Assembly: GCA_949358305.1 (NCBI GenBank)
Contig: OX442318.1
Coordinates: 8,108,501 to 8,172,500, forward strand
Direction of reading: 5' to 3'
DNA from: Strigamia acuminata
Lineage: Eukaryota; Arthropoda; Chilopoda; Geophilomorpha; Linotaeniidae
Length of the DNA stretch: 64,000 nucleotides
The translations under genes were made by a program, and so were the position numbers. The notes under the pieces are model-generated. The model saw nothing but the letters and a program-made list of their open reading frames with translations, did no database searches and had not been told where the DNA came from. This document shows positions 1 through 14,100 of the stretch, piece after piece; the first letter of the stretch is position 1; each line of letters starts with the position of its first letter.

Positions 1-1741
1 TGTTTTTCGTTGCCGATACGTTCAAAATAAATAGATCAAAATAAATAGTCCGCGGGCCTCTAATACCGCGCGGGCCAAAATTTTTTTTTGCGGTTTCAAA
101 AAAAAAAGGATCACAGTTCCTTCAAAATTTTTCCCATTGAATTACAGTACACAGTTTGAAAGCAAAAATAAATAAATGTAGTAGTTTCTTAATTTTAATG
201 GTAATTTCTTTATTTTGGAATACATGATGCATCTGTATTTGCTGCATTTGGCCCCAAGAACACTACTTAAGCCTTTTTTAAACAATTTTTGTGGGCAGCA
301 TTTTTTTCTTGTCGCCTCATTTGACACAATAAAAGCCCCAAAATCCCACAACACCTGTAGTTTCTGCACCAATTCCTCTAATTGAATGGAAAAATCAACT
401 GTGGGTGAAATTGAAATAATTCCAGAAGGTCAATATTTACAGTATAATTAGCAATGCATGTGCACAAAACTCTGCTGCTTCAGAGCGTCCCCTAATACAG
501 GGACCCCGACCACGCCCATTCCATGGAATACATAAACAAGGCCTAAGACAAGAACTGACTGAAAATCATTACCAAGCTTCGTCTTTTTAACTCTAGCTTT
601 GTTCTAATACATTTTCCAATGACCACAAAAAAATATAAATGCCATCGATTTCACGCTACATGTCAAACCGGTGCATGAGAAGTTAAGCACGGAAATGCAC
701 AAGTTCATTGTGCTTAGGGGTACATTTTGTATTTATATTTCTTTTTAAAAAAAAAAATATATTTAAAAATTAGTTTCTTTTAGTGCATGTTTAAGATGTC
801 AATTTACATTCTTGACAGGTTTTTTCTCCGTTCATTTCCTCTCTTTTTATTATTATTGTGTAAAGTTAAAACTGTAAAAAAAAGGGGAAAGGAAAAAAGA
901 AAGATATGATGAGAAGGGGAGAAAATGTGTGTCCATATATACAATAAAGTTCCTTGGCTTTTATCTATGGGTGGAGCCTATAAAATGAGATAAAAGAAAG
1001 CGGAAAATGTGCTGTGCTTCTGTCTCCAACCAAAATCAAAGATAAAAACTTGCCCACAGAGAAAAAGAAATGTTTTCTCAAGGAAATGCTAAATGCTGCT
1101 AAGCTGATAAAATTAGAAACTTTTCTCGGACCGTAAAATCCGCCAGAAAATAGGTAAGATTTATAACAAGATGAAGATCGCACGCATTTCGACAAAAATT
1201 GGCTTTCGTCGCGGCTACGACAAAACACCGATCTACATCCAAAAATGCGATCTTCGTCTTTTTAATAAATCCTATGCTACGGCAAGTGTTGTTAGTGATG
1301 TTTATACTTCTTGAAGTGAGAGACTCGGATCACGCCTTACTCTATGGGTGACTTTATTCAGACTGGGGATTAAAACTGTACATGGGGTGGACATGGTTAC
1401 ATGACACTACATAAGTAGACTAAATAATCATTGGCGCCACTCATGTGGCACCACACTACAGAATACCACATTGCCATATTGTAATATATACACAATATTC
1501 CAATAAGTGTATGATGACATCACTGATTGTATCAAAAACAATACAATCCTTTCTTTCATCATTTTAGTTCGAACAATTCCTTGTGGTAACAATGGAAACG
1601 TCATTGAAAAACAAAAAGCCCTTATTGTATTTTTAATTTAATTGCTTATCAGATTTTTTTCACTTTTGATCAATTTACTACTTAAGATATGTTTTCGCAA
1701 AAACTTATTGCTTTCTTTTTTTTCTTCTTTTCTTTCTATAG
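1..1741. other. 5' flank or intron of the Ig gene, no gene recognised
   Basis: No convincing coding exon is seen here. The first Ig exon (from 1742) opens after a strong pyrimidine-rich acceptor and needs one base from an upstream exon, so this stretch is probably intron. The signal-peptide exon was not found and probably lies left of the window. The first 90 bases are a GC-rich fragment with CGCGGGCC motifs, related to sequence near 30300-30480. The rest is AT-rich with short homopolymers. Short open frames here lack codon bias and family resemblance. Confidence 0.5.
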
Positions 1742-2125
1742 GAGTTCAAACTTTGGAGATCAAACACTTTAGCGTACCGACAGTGGTGCAAAGTGGAACT
1801 CCCGGACCCCTCATCTTGGACTGCAATTACGAATACTTGGAAAAGGAGAAAAACAGCATTGTGGTCAAGTGGTACCATGAAACCGGCCCCGTCGACAACA
1901 AGACGACCCAGCAAGTGTACCAATGGATCACCACGCTCAAACCCCAGGCCTTGGGGGCACTCAAGGGTCGCTTGAACATCCAATATGAAGCATCCACCGA
2001 CCCACACACCAAGCACCGAGCACTGAGCATTCTCCATCCGACCGTTGACCTGACAGGAGACTACAAGTGTCACATCTCATCCAACTTCAACGACGACGAC
2101 CGATCGCAGAAAATGGTCGTTTATT
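1742..2125 (+). CDS. Ig gene exon encoding the V-like first Ig domain
   Basis: The acceptor follows a long pyrimidine tract (ttcttttctttctatag) and the donor is t|gtaagt. The frame is open throughout and is entered in phase 1, so one base comes from an unseen exon. Conserved Ig core residues are the Cys of LDC, the Trp of VVKWY and the Cys of GDYKC. The exon is far more GC-balanced than its flanks. Confidence 0.9.
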
Positions 2126-5100
2126 GTAAGTAAACACACCAATCACTTACGTACTAACCCCCTACCGTAGGTCTTTCCTGTAATGAACCCTTCATATCCT
2201 GAGCTGGGTCAATTTTCAGTGCACCTCTTTTTGGCCCCATATGGGTCAGCGTAATCTTTTTACACCGCGCGCTGATACTTTCTTCTCCCATACATGTGCA
2301 CACGTTGACAGGTAGGATATCATTTTGCATTACCGGCTTCTTACTAGCTTGTTCGCACCAAATGAGGCTGGCCGAAATTAAGTTGATTAAGATAGACTAC
2401 CAACTGACCACGCTTAAGATTCTGGAAAGTGTTCTGGAAATAATTTTACTCAATCTTCCAGAAAAATCTAGATTTTATTAATCCAGTTAATCGTGTGCGT
2501 TTACATGACGTTAGTTTTCTGGTAAACTTGACGTGATTTGTGAATTACCCATAATACATTTTGATTATCTGGAACAACAAAATGGTTGTCGATCTATTTT
2601 AAACCCTAAACAAATCAAATTCTGACCCTGGAAATAGTATTTGTAACTCATCTCACATCGTTTTCGGTATTAAGTGTCGTTGGTACGTAGGTCTAACATA
2701 TCGTTACTACGATGATTCGACGATATTCCAGGTGTTTATATGCAGGGGTGTTTAAATGCAGTTTTCAATGCGTAAAACGCCCAAAATCTACTTCAACTGG
2801 AATTTAGTTTTCCGAGTAAGTCTATCTTTTCCAGAAAACTGTTTCGTTAAATTCGCATTTTCACTTGTCCAGATAACTGGTACATGTAAACATGGTAATT
2901 GGGTACACAGTGGTATGACATAAATAATCGGTTATTTGGACGGTTTTTAAACTAGATAATTTTGGACTGGATGTGTTCACAACAATATTCAGAACTATAC
3001 TCAAAACCACCACAACGTTGACCTATTGTCCGAGCCGTATCACTGGTGTAGTGGCACAAAAAAAGTAGCTCATAACATTTTTGATAGAATAAAAATAAGC
3101 AAAACAGCAGATTTAGGAAAATAAATAAACATTTTATTATCACTTAAATAAAACTCATCATTCTAATCACTTTTTACACTTAAACTCATTGAAAATAAAC
3201 AGAACTACTTTTCCACAGTTAGGCGTAAACCCGCTAGAATAGGTCAACGTTGTGGTGGTTTTGAGTATAGTTTGACTATTACGGAGATTAGTTCAAACAT
3301 TCTTGTTGCAAACAAGGTATTATGCTGTACATCTTACTAAATTTATCTTCTATCTGTGGTTCACCTTTAAAGGTGTGGTGAGATGGAGTTGAATCGAGCA
3401 CCGCTCCGATATGTAATTGACACTCAGAGTAAGTTGAGAAACACGCATTTTGCATTTCCCTTCGTAATTAAGTTCGAAATAGATATTATAGCTGCAAATC
3501 TGCCTACTCACCATCAATTACATTTAATAAGCGCAACGCATTCGTCACGGGGTCCAATAATTCAGTCATGAGAGCCAAATTAAAAATCTCACAACTTAAA
3601 AACATGTGACAGTACACAAGTCAATTTGAAATACACTGATAAACGCTTCAAATATCAAATCATGACACTTTTACATCACATGTCAAGTGGAGATTAAAAA
3701 TATGAGCTGCGAGGGCGAGCCCGCCCGGATGCTGTAAATCCGCAGTTGACTATAAATTTCTCTCGTGATTTGTACCCACCAATAAATAAACAACTGCCTC
3801 TTATCACGGCCTAAACACACTAATTTATACACAAAAAGTGTGCAAACCAAAGGAAAAAACACGAGAAATAACATTGAAACTGATTAATCTTCATTCTCCA
3901 GTGTCTTGCGTTGGGCCTGTATCAACACAAGCAAATAAAAGATGAATCCATTCTCATCCTCAGAGAGATTGGGCGAGACAAATTCAGTGGTGTTTACTTG
4001 AAATTGAAACTTGTTCTGTCTAGCAAGTAGTTAAATGTATATTGTTACTGTATACTCCATCCCAATCCCAGGTTAGTTTTACTGTGAACCCATATACCTT
4101 TCTCCCTCAATTCCACTCCAAAATGAATAGGACTCGGAAAACTCCGTGCTTAAGGATGTCTAGATATGCCCACACCTAAATGTGATACGGCAACGCTCTT
4201 TAACTTCTTTATAAGCAAGAGCACGTATACATCCGCACACTCAAATGTCAGATAGTACATAACCACGTGCACGGAAATCAAACATTGCGCCTTTTGACAT
4301 AGAACTACGTCTTCCTCCGCACTAGACGTAGTTCGACGTAGTTCTACGTTACTGTACAATTACTACTGTGCCCCTTTGATATTTTTTGTTATTAGTGAGT
4401 TTGCGGTTGCCAATTGTTCCTTATAATTATGAGTTACAAGCTCAAGCTCAAGCTTAAGTACCGTTAAGCACTTTTCTGATTCCCCTTCATAATTTCTGTT
4501 AGCGAATACACATCAGAATTATCAGCAAATCCTTGCACGAGAAAGCCCACGTTAACCATGACCAATCCTTAAATTAAAATGCAGAATTGCAACTCCAAGT
4601 GGAAGGATGAGATACAAGAAAAACTGTCTACGTCCTTAATGCTTTGTTTGCGCGCGGAGCAATTTACTTTGTGCCCTTCCACCTACCGAGTTTCATCATT
4701 GCTGTCTCCTGCACACCCCACCTTTCTTCAGTGAAACTGTATTACACACTACATTGACTCCAGCAAACAAAAGACAGTTACACCTACAAAGTGAGATTTT
4801 TTTTCTTCCCCCTCTCTCCCTGCAGTGCTTCCTTGCACAACACCCCATACATGGATTCCCCAGGAAGCCAGTCCACCAACCAATTGACTCTCTTTGTCTA
4901 CCAAACACTGTACTCTTAATGATGCAACAAACTTACCTTACTCCTTTCCCGCCTCCACATAGTGTGAGAAAATAATGTGGCAGAAAAAAAAATTGTTTTT
5001 TTTCTTGAGTTACGAATTCCCAGATCGTTTGGCACACCTGGTGTTGAGTCTACCTGCAATAACGACCTCCATTATTGTATGTAACCAACAGCTTTTTACA

Positions 5101-8100
5101 TTTCATAAAGAGTGAGGGGGGAGGGGGAGGAAAAGTTGTAAAAATGACACTTTTTTGAATTAAATAATTTTTTTTTTTTTTTGGTACAAAATCTCTGATT
5201 ATTTCATCAAGCTGAAGTAATTTTTTCCTTTCTTCATGTTTAGACTCCATTTTTTTCATGGATGGGCACACTATTAGTCATCCAAGCATCTATTTAGTTT
5301 TCGCTAAGCGAAATTGCTCTCTCAATGTGGTTTGTCATAAACTTTACGGGTTTGTATTTCTGATCTTTGCAGAAAGGCAAATAAAAGTTTTTAATTAGTC
5401 CCAACTTTTTTTTCCCTTTTATGGTCGGATTTAATGCATATTTCGCTTGCATATTTTCCCAGTAATTACGGCCCATAAACGTACTTGTTTTTAATAAAAA
5501 ATAGTTTACAAAAAGGTGAAGGGGTGTGGCGAGGAAAGGGAAGGGTGAAGTGAAAAATCATTATTTATATAATAAGAAATTAATAATAAAAAATAAAATT
5601 TCATAAAATAAAAAAATTTTAAAAAATTAATTAATTTTAAAATTATTCACTATTGTAGTGTAAGGTTTTACTTCATCGGTCCATTTAAACCATTTGACGA
5701 AGCGAGCTGAACAACGACCCAAGTTTCCTACCGCGCTATAAGTGTCGGCCATTATTCGAACCGATTAAACAAATTTCCAATTTGTTGTCAATGGTTTTGA
5801 ACAATTCGCTTCGTTCACACCAGTCATCTTTTTTAGAGAAGTAAAGATCCAGATTTCAGTTTAGCAACAGTTTTCTACAATACTCTGTCCAAGGGTAACT
5901 TGGGCCAATTTCCGATTGGCTGAGCCTTTTCACTTGTGTAGTGATACCAAAAATAGATCAAAACAATGGTTGCCATTTTGACTGCTTTCCAGACAAAACA
6001 ACCAATAAAAAAATTTGAAAATTGTTTTGTTCCCTGGAAGAAGCAAGCAATAAACTTAATAGACAGGAATGTTGAAATAAATCAACATAAATCTTTATTT
6101 TATGACTTCAAGATACATTTTCTTAGAAAATACAAACAACATTACATCATTTCAATGATTAAAATCATCAAACAAATTTAAAACCACTCTGAACTATTTT
6201 TCCTGGTGGCAGCACAGAGTGAGTTATGAGGCTCAGCCAATCGGAAATAGGCCCAAGTTACACTTGGACAGAGTATAGCGCCACTGTTATGCTGGAGCTT
6301 TAAGGGGCAGAACATTTCTAAGTTAAATATTTAATTAAATAAATTAATAAATGATCAATCACTACAATTTTCACCTGAGATTTAGTTTATTATCACATAA
6401 ACAAATTTACAAATTTTTAGCAAATAAAAATCAATAGAAAAAAAAATTCCTATTCAACAAAGTACTTGTCCCTAAACGCGTATAGCCTTATGCCTCCGAG
6501 GGTTAAACTGTGGTTTTTTCCCAATTAGCAAGTGAAAAAGCTGGTTGTTTTGGTTTTTCTTAATTAAAAATGCCTGGATGAATAAGTACATCAGAATTTG
6601 GGGCCAGAATTTTAGTTTTCTAGTTATTCTGAAGGCTATTATTAAGATTTGTGTAAATTTATAGAAATATAGGCCTATTTCCCATATTTTTCATTTCTCA
6701 TTAAAACAAATTTATACTAATTTATAACGGCAAGTCAGTAAAAAATGGGGTTTACAGGCAATCCATTCAAACCCACTTTATACCGGCATGCCGCTTTAAC
6801 CGGTGTTATACGGTAAAGTCATTTAAACTTGTTTATATTTATTAAACCACTCTAAATATAAAATTTAAAACGTTAAAATTTAAAAACATTTAATTTTAAA
6901 ATGACAATGAATGCACCAAACAAAATTTCTCTCTCTTTCTCTCAATAGTTGTTAAAATGTGTGAAATCAATGTGAAAATCCAAACAAACATCAATAAAAA
7001 AATGATATTGGCAAGAGAAATGGCACTCGTGAGGAATATAAGTCCATTCTCACTTAATCCAAGTCATATCCAAGTCCTTTAGAGATATCCCAACAGTGGT
7101 TTGGCCATCTACTGAAATATGCATGAGTCCTGCACCCATCAAACTGTGCAAAGCTTGTTATGCTGACTCAACATCAACCCAATAGAGACCCACTTCCTTT
7201 CCCAGACAGCGAGGGGGAATATTGTAATAAGAAAAAGGAACACGGACTTCAATCACAAGATATAGAAAGAAAGCAATCCACTGGTAATTGTATTACAACA
7301 TTTAATGTCAAAACAAAATGTGCTCAAAAGTGTCAAGCTGCTCAATTCTGCAGAGAAATGCAGAGCCGGGGGTCTTGCGGCTGGTATCGAAAACAAATTT
7401 CGAGCCCGAGGGGTACACTGAGCAATCAATAGCGTTTTGAGGTCGTTAAGGTTGGTGCTTGAGTGAAAATACCTCTGACTCAATATGGATGGAAATAATG
7501 AGCTGTACCATGGCACCAATATACCGACCGCGACCTGACACGATGGTAGCGAGGTTGCAAAGTCATTACGAACGGCATTCCACTCGAGATTGCTGTTGGT
7601 GCCATCATCGTCATGCTGCCTTTCACGCCAAACATTTTCCACGAAAAAGATTCAAAAACTTTTCTCGCTTTAATTCAATTGCCACTCAACGCAAACTCCA
7701 TAGAGAAATTGCCGTTAGAGCTTTCCTTGCAATTACAAACATCGAGCTAAGAAATACACCTTTCTTTAAAGAAAAATATTTTCTATCCCCGAGATGATGG
7801 CACTACAGCCAATTTCCCGGCTACGAACGGGTCGGCAAGTAATTTTAAGTGGGGTCCGGATACTATTGAAAATTTTTATCGAGGTCCAGTAGGTCACCCA
7901 TCCAAGTACTGATTAGGCCCAATGCTGCTTACCTTCTGTGTTCTAATGGGAACAGGTGATCGGCATGATGAGACATTCCTGTCCTTGGTATAGAAAGAAT
8001 AGTAGCTATTTGCAAGGTATTTAACCAGAACGCTTGTCATAATTGCGACTGTAAAAGACAAACAGCCCACTTGTGAAAACCCTGGACTAGACAAAGAAAA

Positions 8101-11100
8101 GCCAGGATGGGTTAGGTTAGAAAGTAATATTATTTTCCCCTGGCAGCAGATGTTGTCTTCCTAATTACAATTTATTTACTCGCTTTTATCCCGCCAAATG
8201 TATTTGGAAGAAAGGTGACTCACCTGAAATGTCTTCCAGAAGTTGGCAATTTCATCTTGGCTTATAAAAGTTGTGCTGGTTATGAGGAACAGTGGTGGCC
8301 ATTTTAGAGAGTATCTGTAACAAATTTGCAACAATTATTATACATGCTGAAGTGTTTGGTCTACAGTAGAGCGTCGATTATCCGAACTAATCGGGGACAT
8401 AAGTGTTCATAAAACTGATTTGTTCGCATAATCTATCCTTATGTTTCTACATATACCGTACTGCCTCATTTAAACGCCCAGATTCATTCAAATGCCGCGC
8501 CCGTTTTAACGCCTAGCAGGCGTTCACAAAGTAGTTTATAGACGCCGGCCTCGTTTTAAATTTATTTCCAAAAAAAAATATTTTTCTGCTACTTTGTTTT
8601 CCCGATAACTTATTTTTGACTATTTTTCTGGTTAAACGCATGGCTCGAATAAACACCTGGTATCAAATTACTGCCTGGCTGTAGGCCCAAAAAAAATTTA
8701 AACGCCCAGGCGTTTAAATGAGGCAGTACGGTATTGTAAACAATGTTGGGGCACCCCCTGGCCAAACTTTCTTTACAGTACTGAATTAATACATAAACTG
8801 GACAAGCCATAAATAACATCATTTATTTGTTATTCATACAATTAATATTTTGCATCATTACTTCGCAACCTACAATTTAAGACGCCCTGGTCTAATATAA
8901 GCACCACTGACGATGATCGCAAGATTGAAAGGCCTTGGGTAGAAAACCCATTAACATCATTAATCAATCTTTAAATTAGGCTCCAAAAAATCATTACCAG
9001 GTCTGTTATTGGGATTTATGGAATTTGCAGCTAGATACTTCGGTAATCGGTTATTCGTCTTTTTTTGCTATCCTGTTCATCCCCACCTCCACCACCTCAC
9101 CTTCAGGTTTAACTCGTGAGCACACACATTACTAAATCTTGCACAATTTCTTATCTCATTTTCGTCTTATTCTCAAATTATACTACATCTGTTTTACGGT
9201 CGTCCGGTGGCCACATTAAACATTCCGACTTTGTCCATTTGCCAACAACCTTGCAAATTATAGATACACAAATGTGCCTAAGAAATGCAAAGCAGAGTCC
9301 ATTAGCTATTGCTTGANNNNNNNNNNNNNNNNNNNNNNNNNNNNNNNNNNNNNNNNNNNNNNNNNNNNNNNNNNNNNNNNNNNNNNNNNNNNNNNNNNNN
9401 NNNNNNNNNNNNNNNNNNNNNNNNNNNNNNNNNNNNNNNNNNNNNNNNNNNNNNNNNNNNNNNNNNNNNNNNNNNNNNNNNNNNNNNNNNNNNNNNNNNN
9501 NNNNNNNNNNNNNNNNAAAAAAACTTTATCTCACATTTTATGAGCTCAGTGATTCGTCATCGTTTGCACTCATTATCTTCAAACTGCCATTAACCAAATT
9601 ATTAAACCAAGAAGAAAAAATAACGCAAAATCCCAATCGATTTCATCCGCCAAAACCAACACACGCAACAACACAACCAAGCTCGATTATTCACGATTGC
9701 CAAATCTCAAATATCTACCAAAAACTTACCAAAAACTTTCCCGGGTCGTCTTATCGTCGACCGCCATCTTTGAACAAAAAATACTTGTGTAGCAACCTGT
9801 TGACAAATCCCACAACAACTCTCAACGGATTAATAAATTTAAATTTTAAATTTGTTTGCATGTGATATATCAAAACATTATTTTATAATTAAAAACGTGA
9901 CATTAATAAAAGAATTAATTACATTCTCTGAAGGACAACAATAAAGGTTTTAAAAGAATACCGGTAACGTGTCCTAGTTGCCAGGATCGCCGCGGTTGAT
10001 GATAAAACCCGAAATCGTCTAAATATTACACATTTCCGTGTGTTTACATGATCCATACATTTCCAAGCCGTAAAAAAACCACCCACGACTATGAAAATAA
10101 ACTGTTTTTTCCCTTTTAAACCAAAAATAAACTCGAGAAAGATGAATATCTCCGCCATTCCACACGAGTTTATTTTTTCAAGCAGACTATACATTTCCTC
10201 CATTTACAAAAAACGAAATTCCATCACAATTGCTAATTTTAGCAACAAATAAATTAAACTTTATTGAAAAAAAAAGAATTTTTTTATCGCTCCACTGTAG
10301 CAAGCTATCATCTTTACAAGCCATCTTCCTTTGAGACCCGAAGAAAGCAGCTTTCCTTGACAGTGAAATCCACAGCAAATCATCTGCTGCTTTGGACATA
10401 GGATTTTCCAGCCTTCTTTTGTTGGTCTCAAAACTTGCCCTATATCACGTGGGTACATCCGGGCACAATGATCCCTTCTACACTGGCAAAATAATCCTTC
10501 TAAATCCAGTTCATAATAAGACTTACAACTAAAAGGAACACGGATTTCATTCTCTATCATGCTTCGTGTCCTGTTAATCAAAGGTCGAGACACTGACAAA
10601 TTTCTTCCTTCGAATTTTTATAATCTTTTCGTCTCACGTTTCTCTTTCATTTACAACTCAATTCAAAGTGGCAGATTAAATTTACCCAACACTGTCAACT
10701 GAATTTTCCCATCACGCTAACACACTTTATTAAAAGTGTCACAAAATTATGAGAAACTATTTATACCGCCAACTTATTTGAATAAATCATGTCAACCATA
10801 AAGAAAGATGTCTCCCGACAAATAAATACAGAAAATAATAATAACAGCAAATTCTGTTGATGTTCTATCACGTTATGAATGGAACTGATATTTTATATAC
10901 CCACAAATCAATCGATTTCAAAGGTCGAGGTCTATTTTGGACCTCTTGAATTAAGCGACCAGCCTATTTATTTCCTTAGGTTTAGCACTATTAGGCCTAA
11001 AGTTTCGTGCACCACTGGTCTATGGGAATCGTGTGCGCAGAACGGGATGCGCAGTTTGAATTAAGCATGCTGATACCAAACACAAACTGCAGATAAGACG

Positions 11101-14100
11101 AAGTTGGAAAAACAAGTGGAATTCCCAGGCCCAAAGCTGCTTAACTTTTGTGTTCTAACAAGAACTGGTGTTAAAAATTGCATTCTGGGAAAAAATCATG
11201 CAATAAGCAATTTCAAAGAGATAAATTCTTGATTAACCATCCAAGTTCTACTCTTTTTTCAACCCAAAAAATCCATTTTGTAATGTAGTGCAATGGTGGC
11301 CAGATACTTAACTCCATCTATCGGCAAAATTTCATTTCATTTTTAAACCGTCTGGGCCTAACTGTATCAATATCCTGCGGTTATTATATTAGTTCTACCA
11401 TGTCAAATATCAGGTATGAAAAATTGATAGTTAGTTTGTTATTTATTATTATTATTTCGTGTTTATTTCCCGATAAAGACTGCAATAAGGCCGGCTAGGC
11501 CCGAATATTGAATGTTTATCTACGCGAACAATCTATTACAGCAGCTGGAAATAAGAAAATGATTTTCAGTAATCCGGACATCGAAATCCATAGCGAATTT
11601 CCACCCTCACATGTCGACATTTACATTTCATTAAACGAGAGCGCAAATGGCTTGTTTATGAGTGCCTCCACTAACATCGAGCATATAAAACCCCCGTTTT
11701 TATTGCTATCGATAGACAGAAAGAGAATAGAGGGGGGGAAGAGGGAAAACACATTGAAGTTTCGTGCCGTGTCGATGGATTTTGGGGTGTTTCCGATATG
11801 CCACATGAGAAGTTGAGAAATGGTATGCTTGAGCGAGGCATAAGAGGCGGCCGTTTGCATGCAAATATTTCCGTACAGCTTATGGATAGACGACCCATAA
11901 ATCAAAGGACCAAACTACTGGCTCAATATCGCAGCGATTGTGCGACTCGACTCAAATTCTATCCATCAATTTCAAATCGAAGCGCGTGATTTGAATTTCT
12001 CAATAACACTAACTCAGCTTTCTTATTTTATCATCTTCTCGACGATTTTTCCTGTCAATACCCGACAGATACTGATAATAACTTAGTGGCAGAAATATGT
12101 AAAAAATACTCATTTTTGCACTTTGCCACACGGGGGCCCAGATTTCTAGGGGCCCCATTTCAGTTGATCAGTTTACCAAAATTAATAATAAAAATATTTG
12201 ATACACATTTCGTGCAACGGCCCAGGGCCCTAGGGCCCCCAATTAAGAGATGAAAGATGGGGCCCAAGCCTTGCTCTTTGGGGCCCAGGCATTGCACTTT
12301 GGGGCCCAGGCATTGCACTTTGGTGCCCAGGCATTGCACTTTGGGCCCAGGCATTGCACTTTGGGGCCCAGGCATTGCACTTTGGGGCCCAGGCATTGCA
12401 CTTTGGGGCCCAGGCGTTGCACTTTAGGGTTGGGGCCCAGGCGTTGAACTTTAGGGTTGGGGCCCAGGCGTTGAACTTTAGGGTTGGGGCCCAGGCATTG
12501 CACTTTGGGGTTGGGGCCCAGGCATTGCACTTTGGGGTTGGGGCCCAGGCATTGCACTTTGGGGCCCAGGCATTGCACTTTGGGGCCCAGGCATTGCACC
12601 TTGGGGCCCGGGCATTGCACTTTGGGGCCCAGGCATTGCACTTTGGGGCCCAGGCATTGCACTTTGGGGCCCAGGCATTGCACTTTGGGGCCCAGGCATT
12701 GCACTTTGGGGCCCAGGCATTGCACTTTGGGGTTGGGGCCCAGGCGTTGCACTTTAGGGTTGGGGCCCAAGCGTTAAACTTTAGGGTTGGGGCCCAGGCA
12801 TTGCACTTTGGGGTTGGGGCCCAGGCATTGCACTTTGGGGTTGGGGCCCAGGCATTGCACTTTGGGGCCCAGGCATTGCACTTTGGGGCCCAGGCATTGC
12901 ACCTTGGGGCCCGGGCATTGCACTTTGGGGTCCAAGCATTGCACTTTGGGGCCCAGGCATTGCACTTTGGGGCCCAAGCATTGCACTTTGGGGCCCAAGC
13001 TTTGTACTTTGGGGCCCCTCATAAATTAGGGCCCCATTTCAATAGATCAATTTACCAAAAATAATGATACCCATTTGGTGCAAACGCCCAGGGCCCCCAA
13101 AGCCCAAAGATTAAAGAGGGGGCCCGGCAACTGGGGTGCAAAACTCTCCTCTAGCTAGGTGTGCACTTTTCCTGGTCGATCGTCTAATCGGTTGAAACTT
13201 GTGAACTTTTCATAATGTATGGTTTCAGCTGCTGCTCTGTGCTTCATAATGTGTGGTCAGCAAATGACCGTAAAACAATAATCCTTCAAGGAAATTTTAT
13301 TTCCCAAATTTATTATTCCATTTCATTTCCTGCCATGTTAAATGTTATTTGTTTGTGCAGCGCAGCAAAGCTCTAGGGGCAAAACATAAACATAAACAAA
13401 TGTCTTTTTTTTTTTTTTTTTTTTTTTAAATTCCTTAATATTTTCCTCGTGTTTTGACATTTGTTTTTCACTGGAAAGAGTTTTTCTAGACAATACTAAT
13501 TAATTCCTCTGATGCTCAAGTGCTTTTAATCCCAACTTAAGCTTGCAGTCAAGATTAACTTCATCAATTGCAGTCTTGTTTTCTTTCTAATGGTAGCAAT
13601 TATTTCAAATTGAGAAATATCTGCCCAAAAAAACAACAATGTGCAAACTCATTAATAAAACCCCTAAATCACACATCAAACCAACAGCCCAAAAAACAAA
13701 TGAATTATTATGACAACACTAATTAAAACATTTTACCCTTTTAATAATGTCAGTTTGATTAGACACAGCTGTTTTCTACTCTTCTTCTACACTAAATCAT
13801 CAAACAATCCCATAAATTACACATTATAATCTAATAAAACATTGAAAAGAAAAATGTGTGTGCTTAAAACCACACGGTAGAAGTCAAACTTAACATCAAA
13901 TACCGTATTTCTGCAATTAAGAGCCGCATTTGAATTGCAACCGCCCTCGAATACTAGCCGCGGCAAATAGTGCCGATGTGGAATAGTAGCCCCGGCTATT
14001 ATTAACTTAAATTTAATGTAAATGTCTAATTTACGCATGAAATTTAAGAAGTGTGTAAATACACTAGCTGCATTCAAAAACTCTAAAACGTATGCAAAAC

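Larger units (their letters stand above)
9517..12147. other. Intronic stretch with one possible minus-strand exon
   Basis: Mostly AT-rich, non-coding sequence. The exceptions are the cysteine-rich open frame at 10300-10570 and the 5S-like fragment at 11124-11170, both listed separately. Nothing else is recognised. Confidence 0.4.

Noticed and set aside
9274-9593. Open frames spanning the N run
   Set aside because: They consist mostly of unknown residues across an assembly gap.
12160-13064. Long open frames on both strands encoding repeats such as GAQALHF and GPKVQCL
   Set aside because: They arise because the 21-bp minisatellite is divisible by three and lacks stop codons; there is no start context, splice signal or unique sequence.
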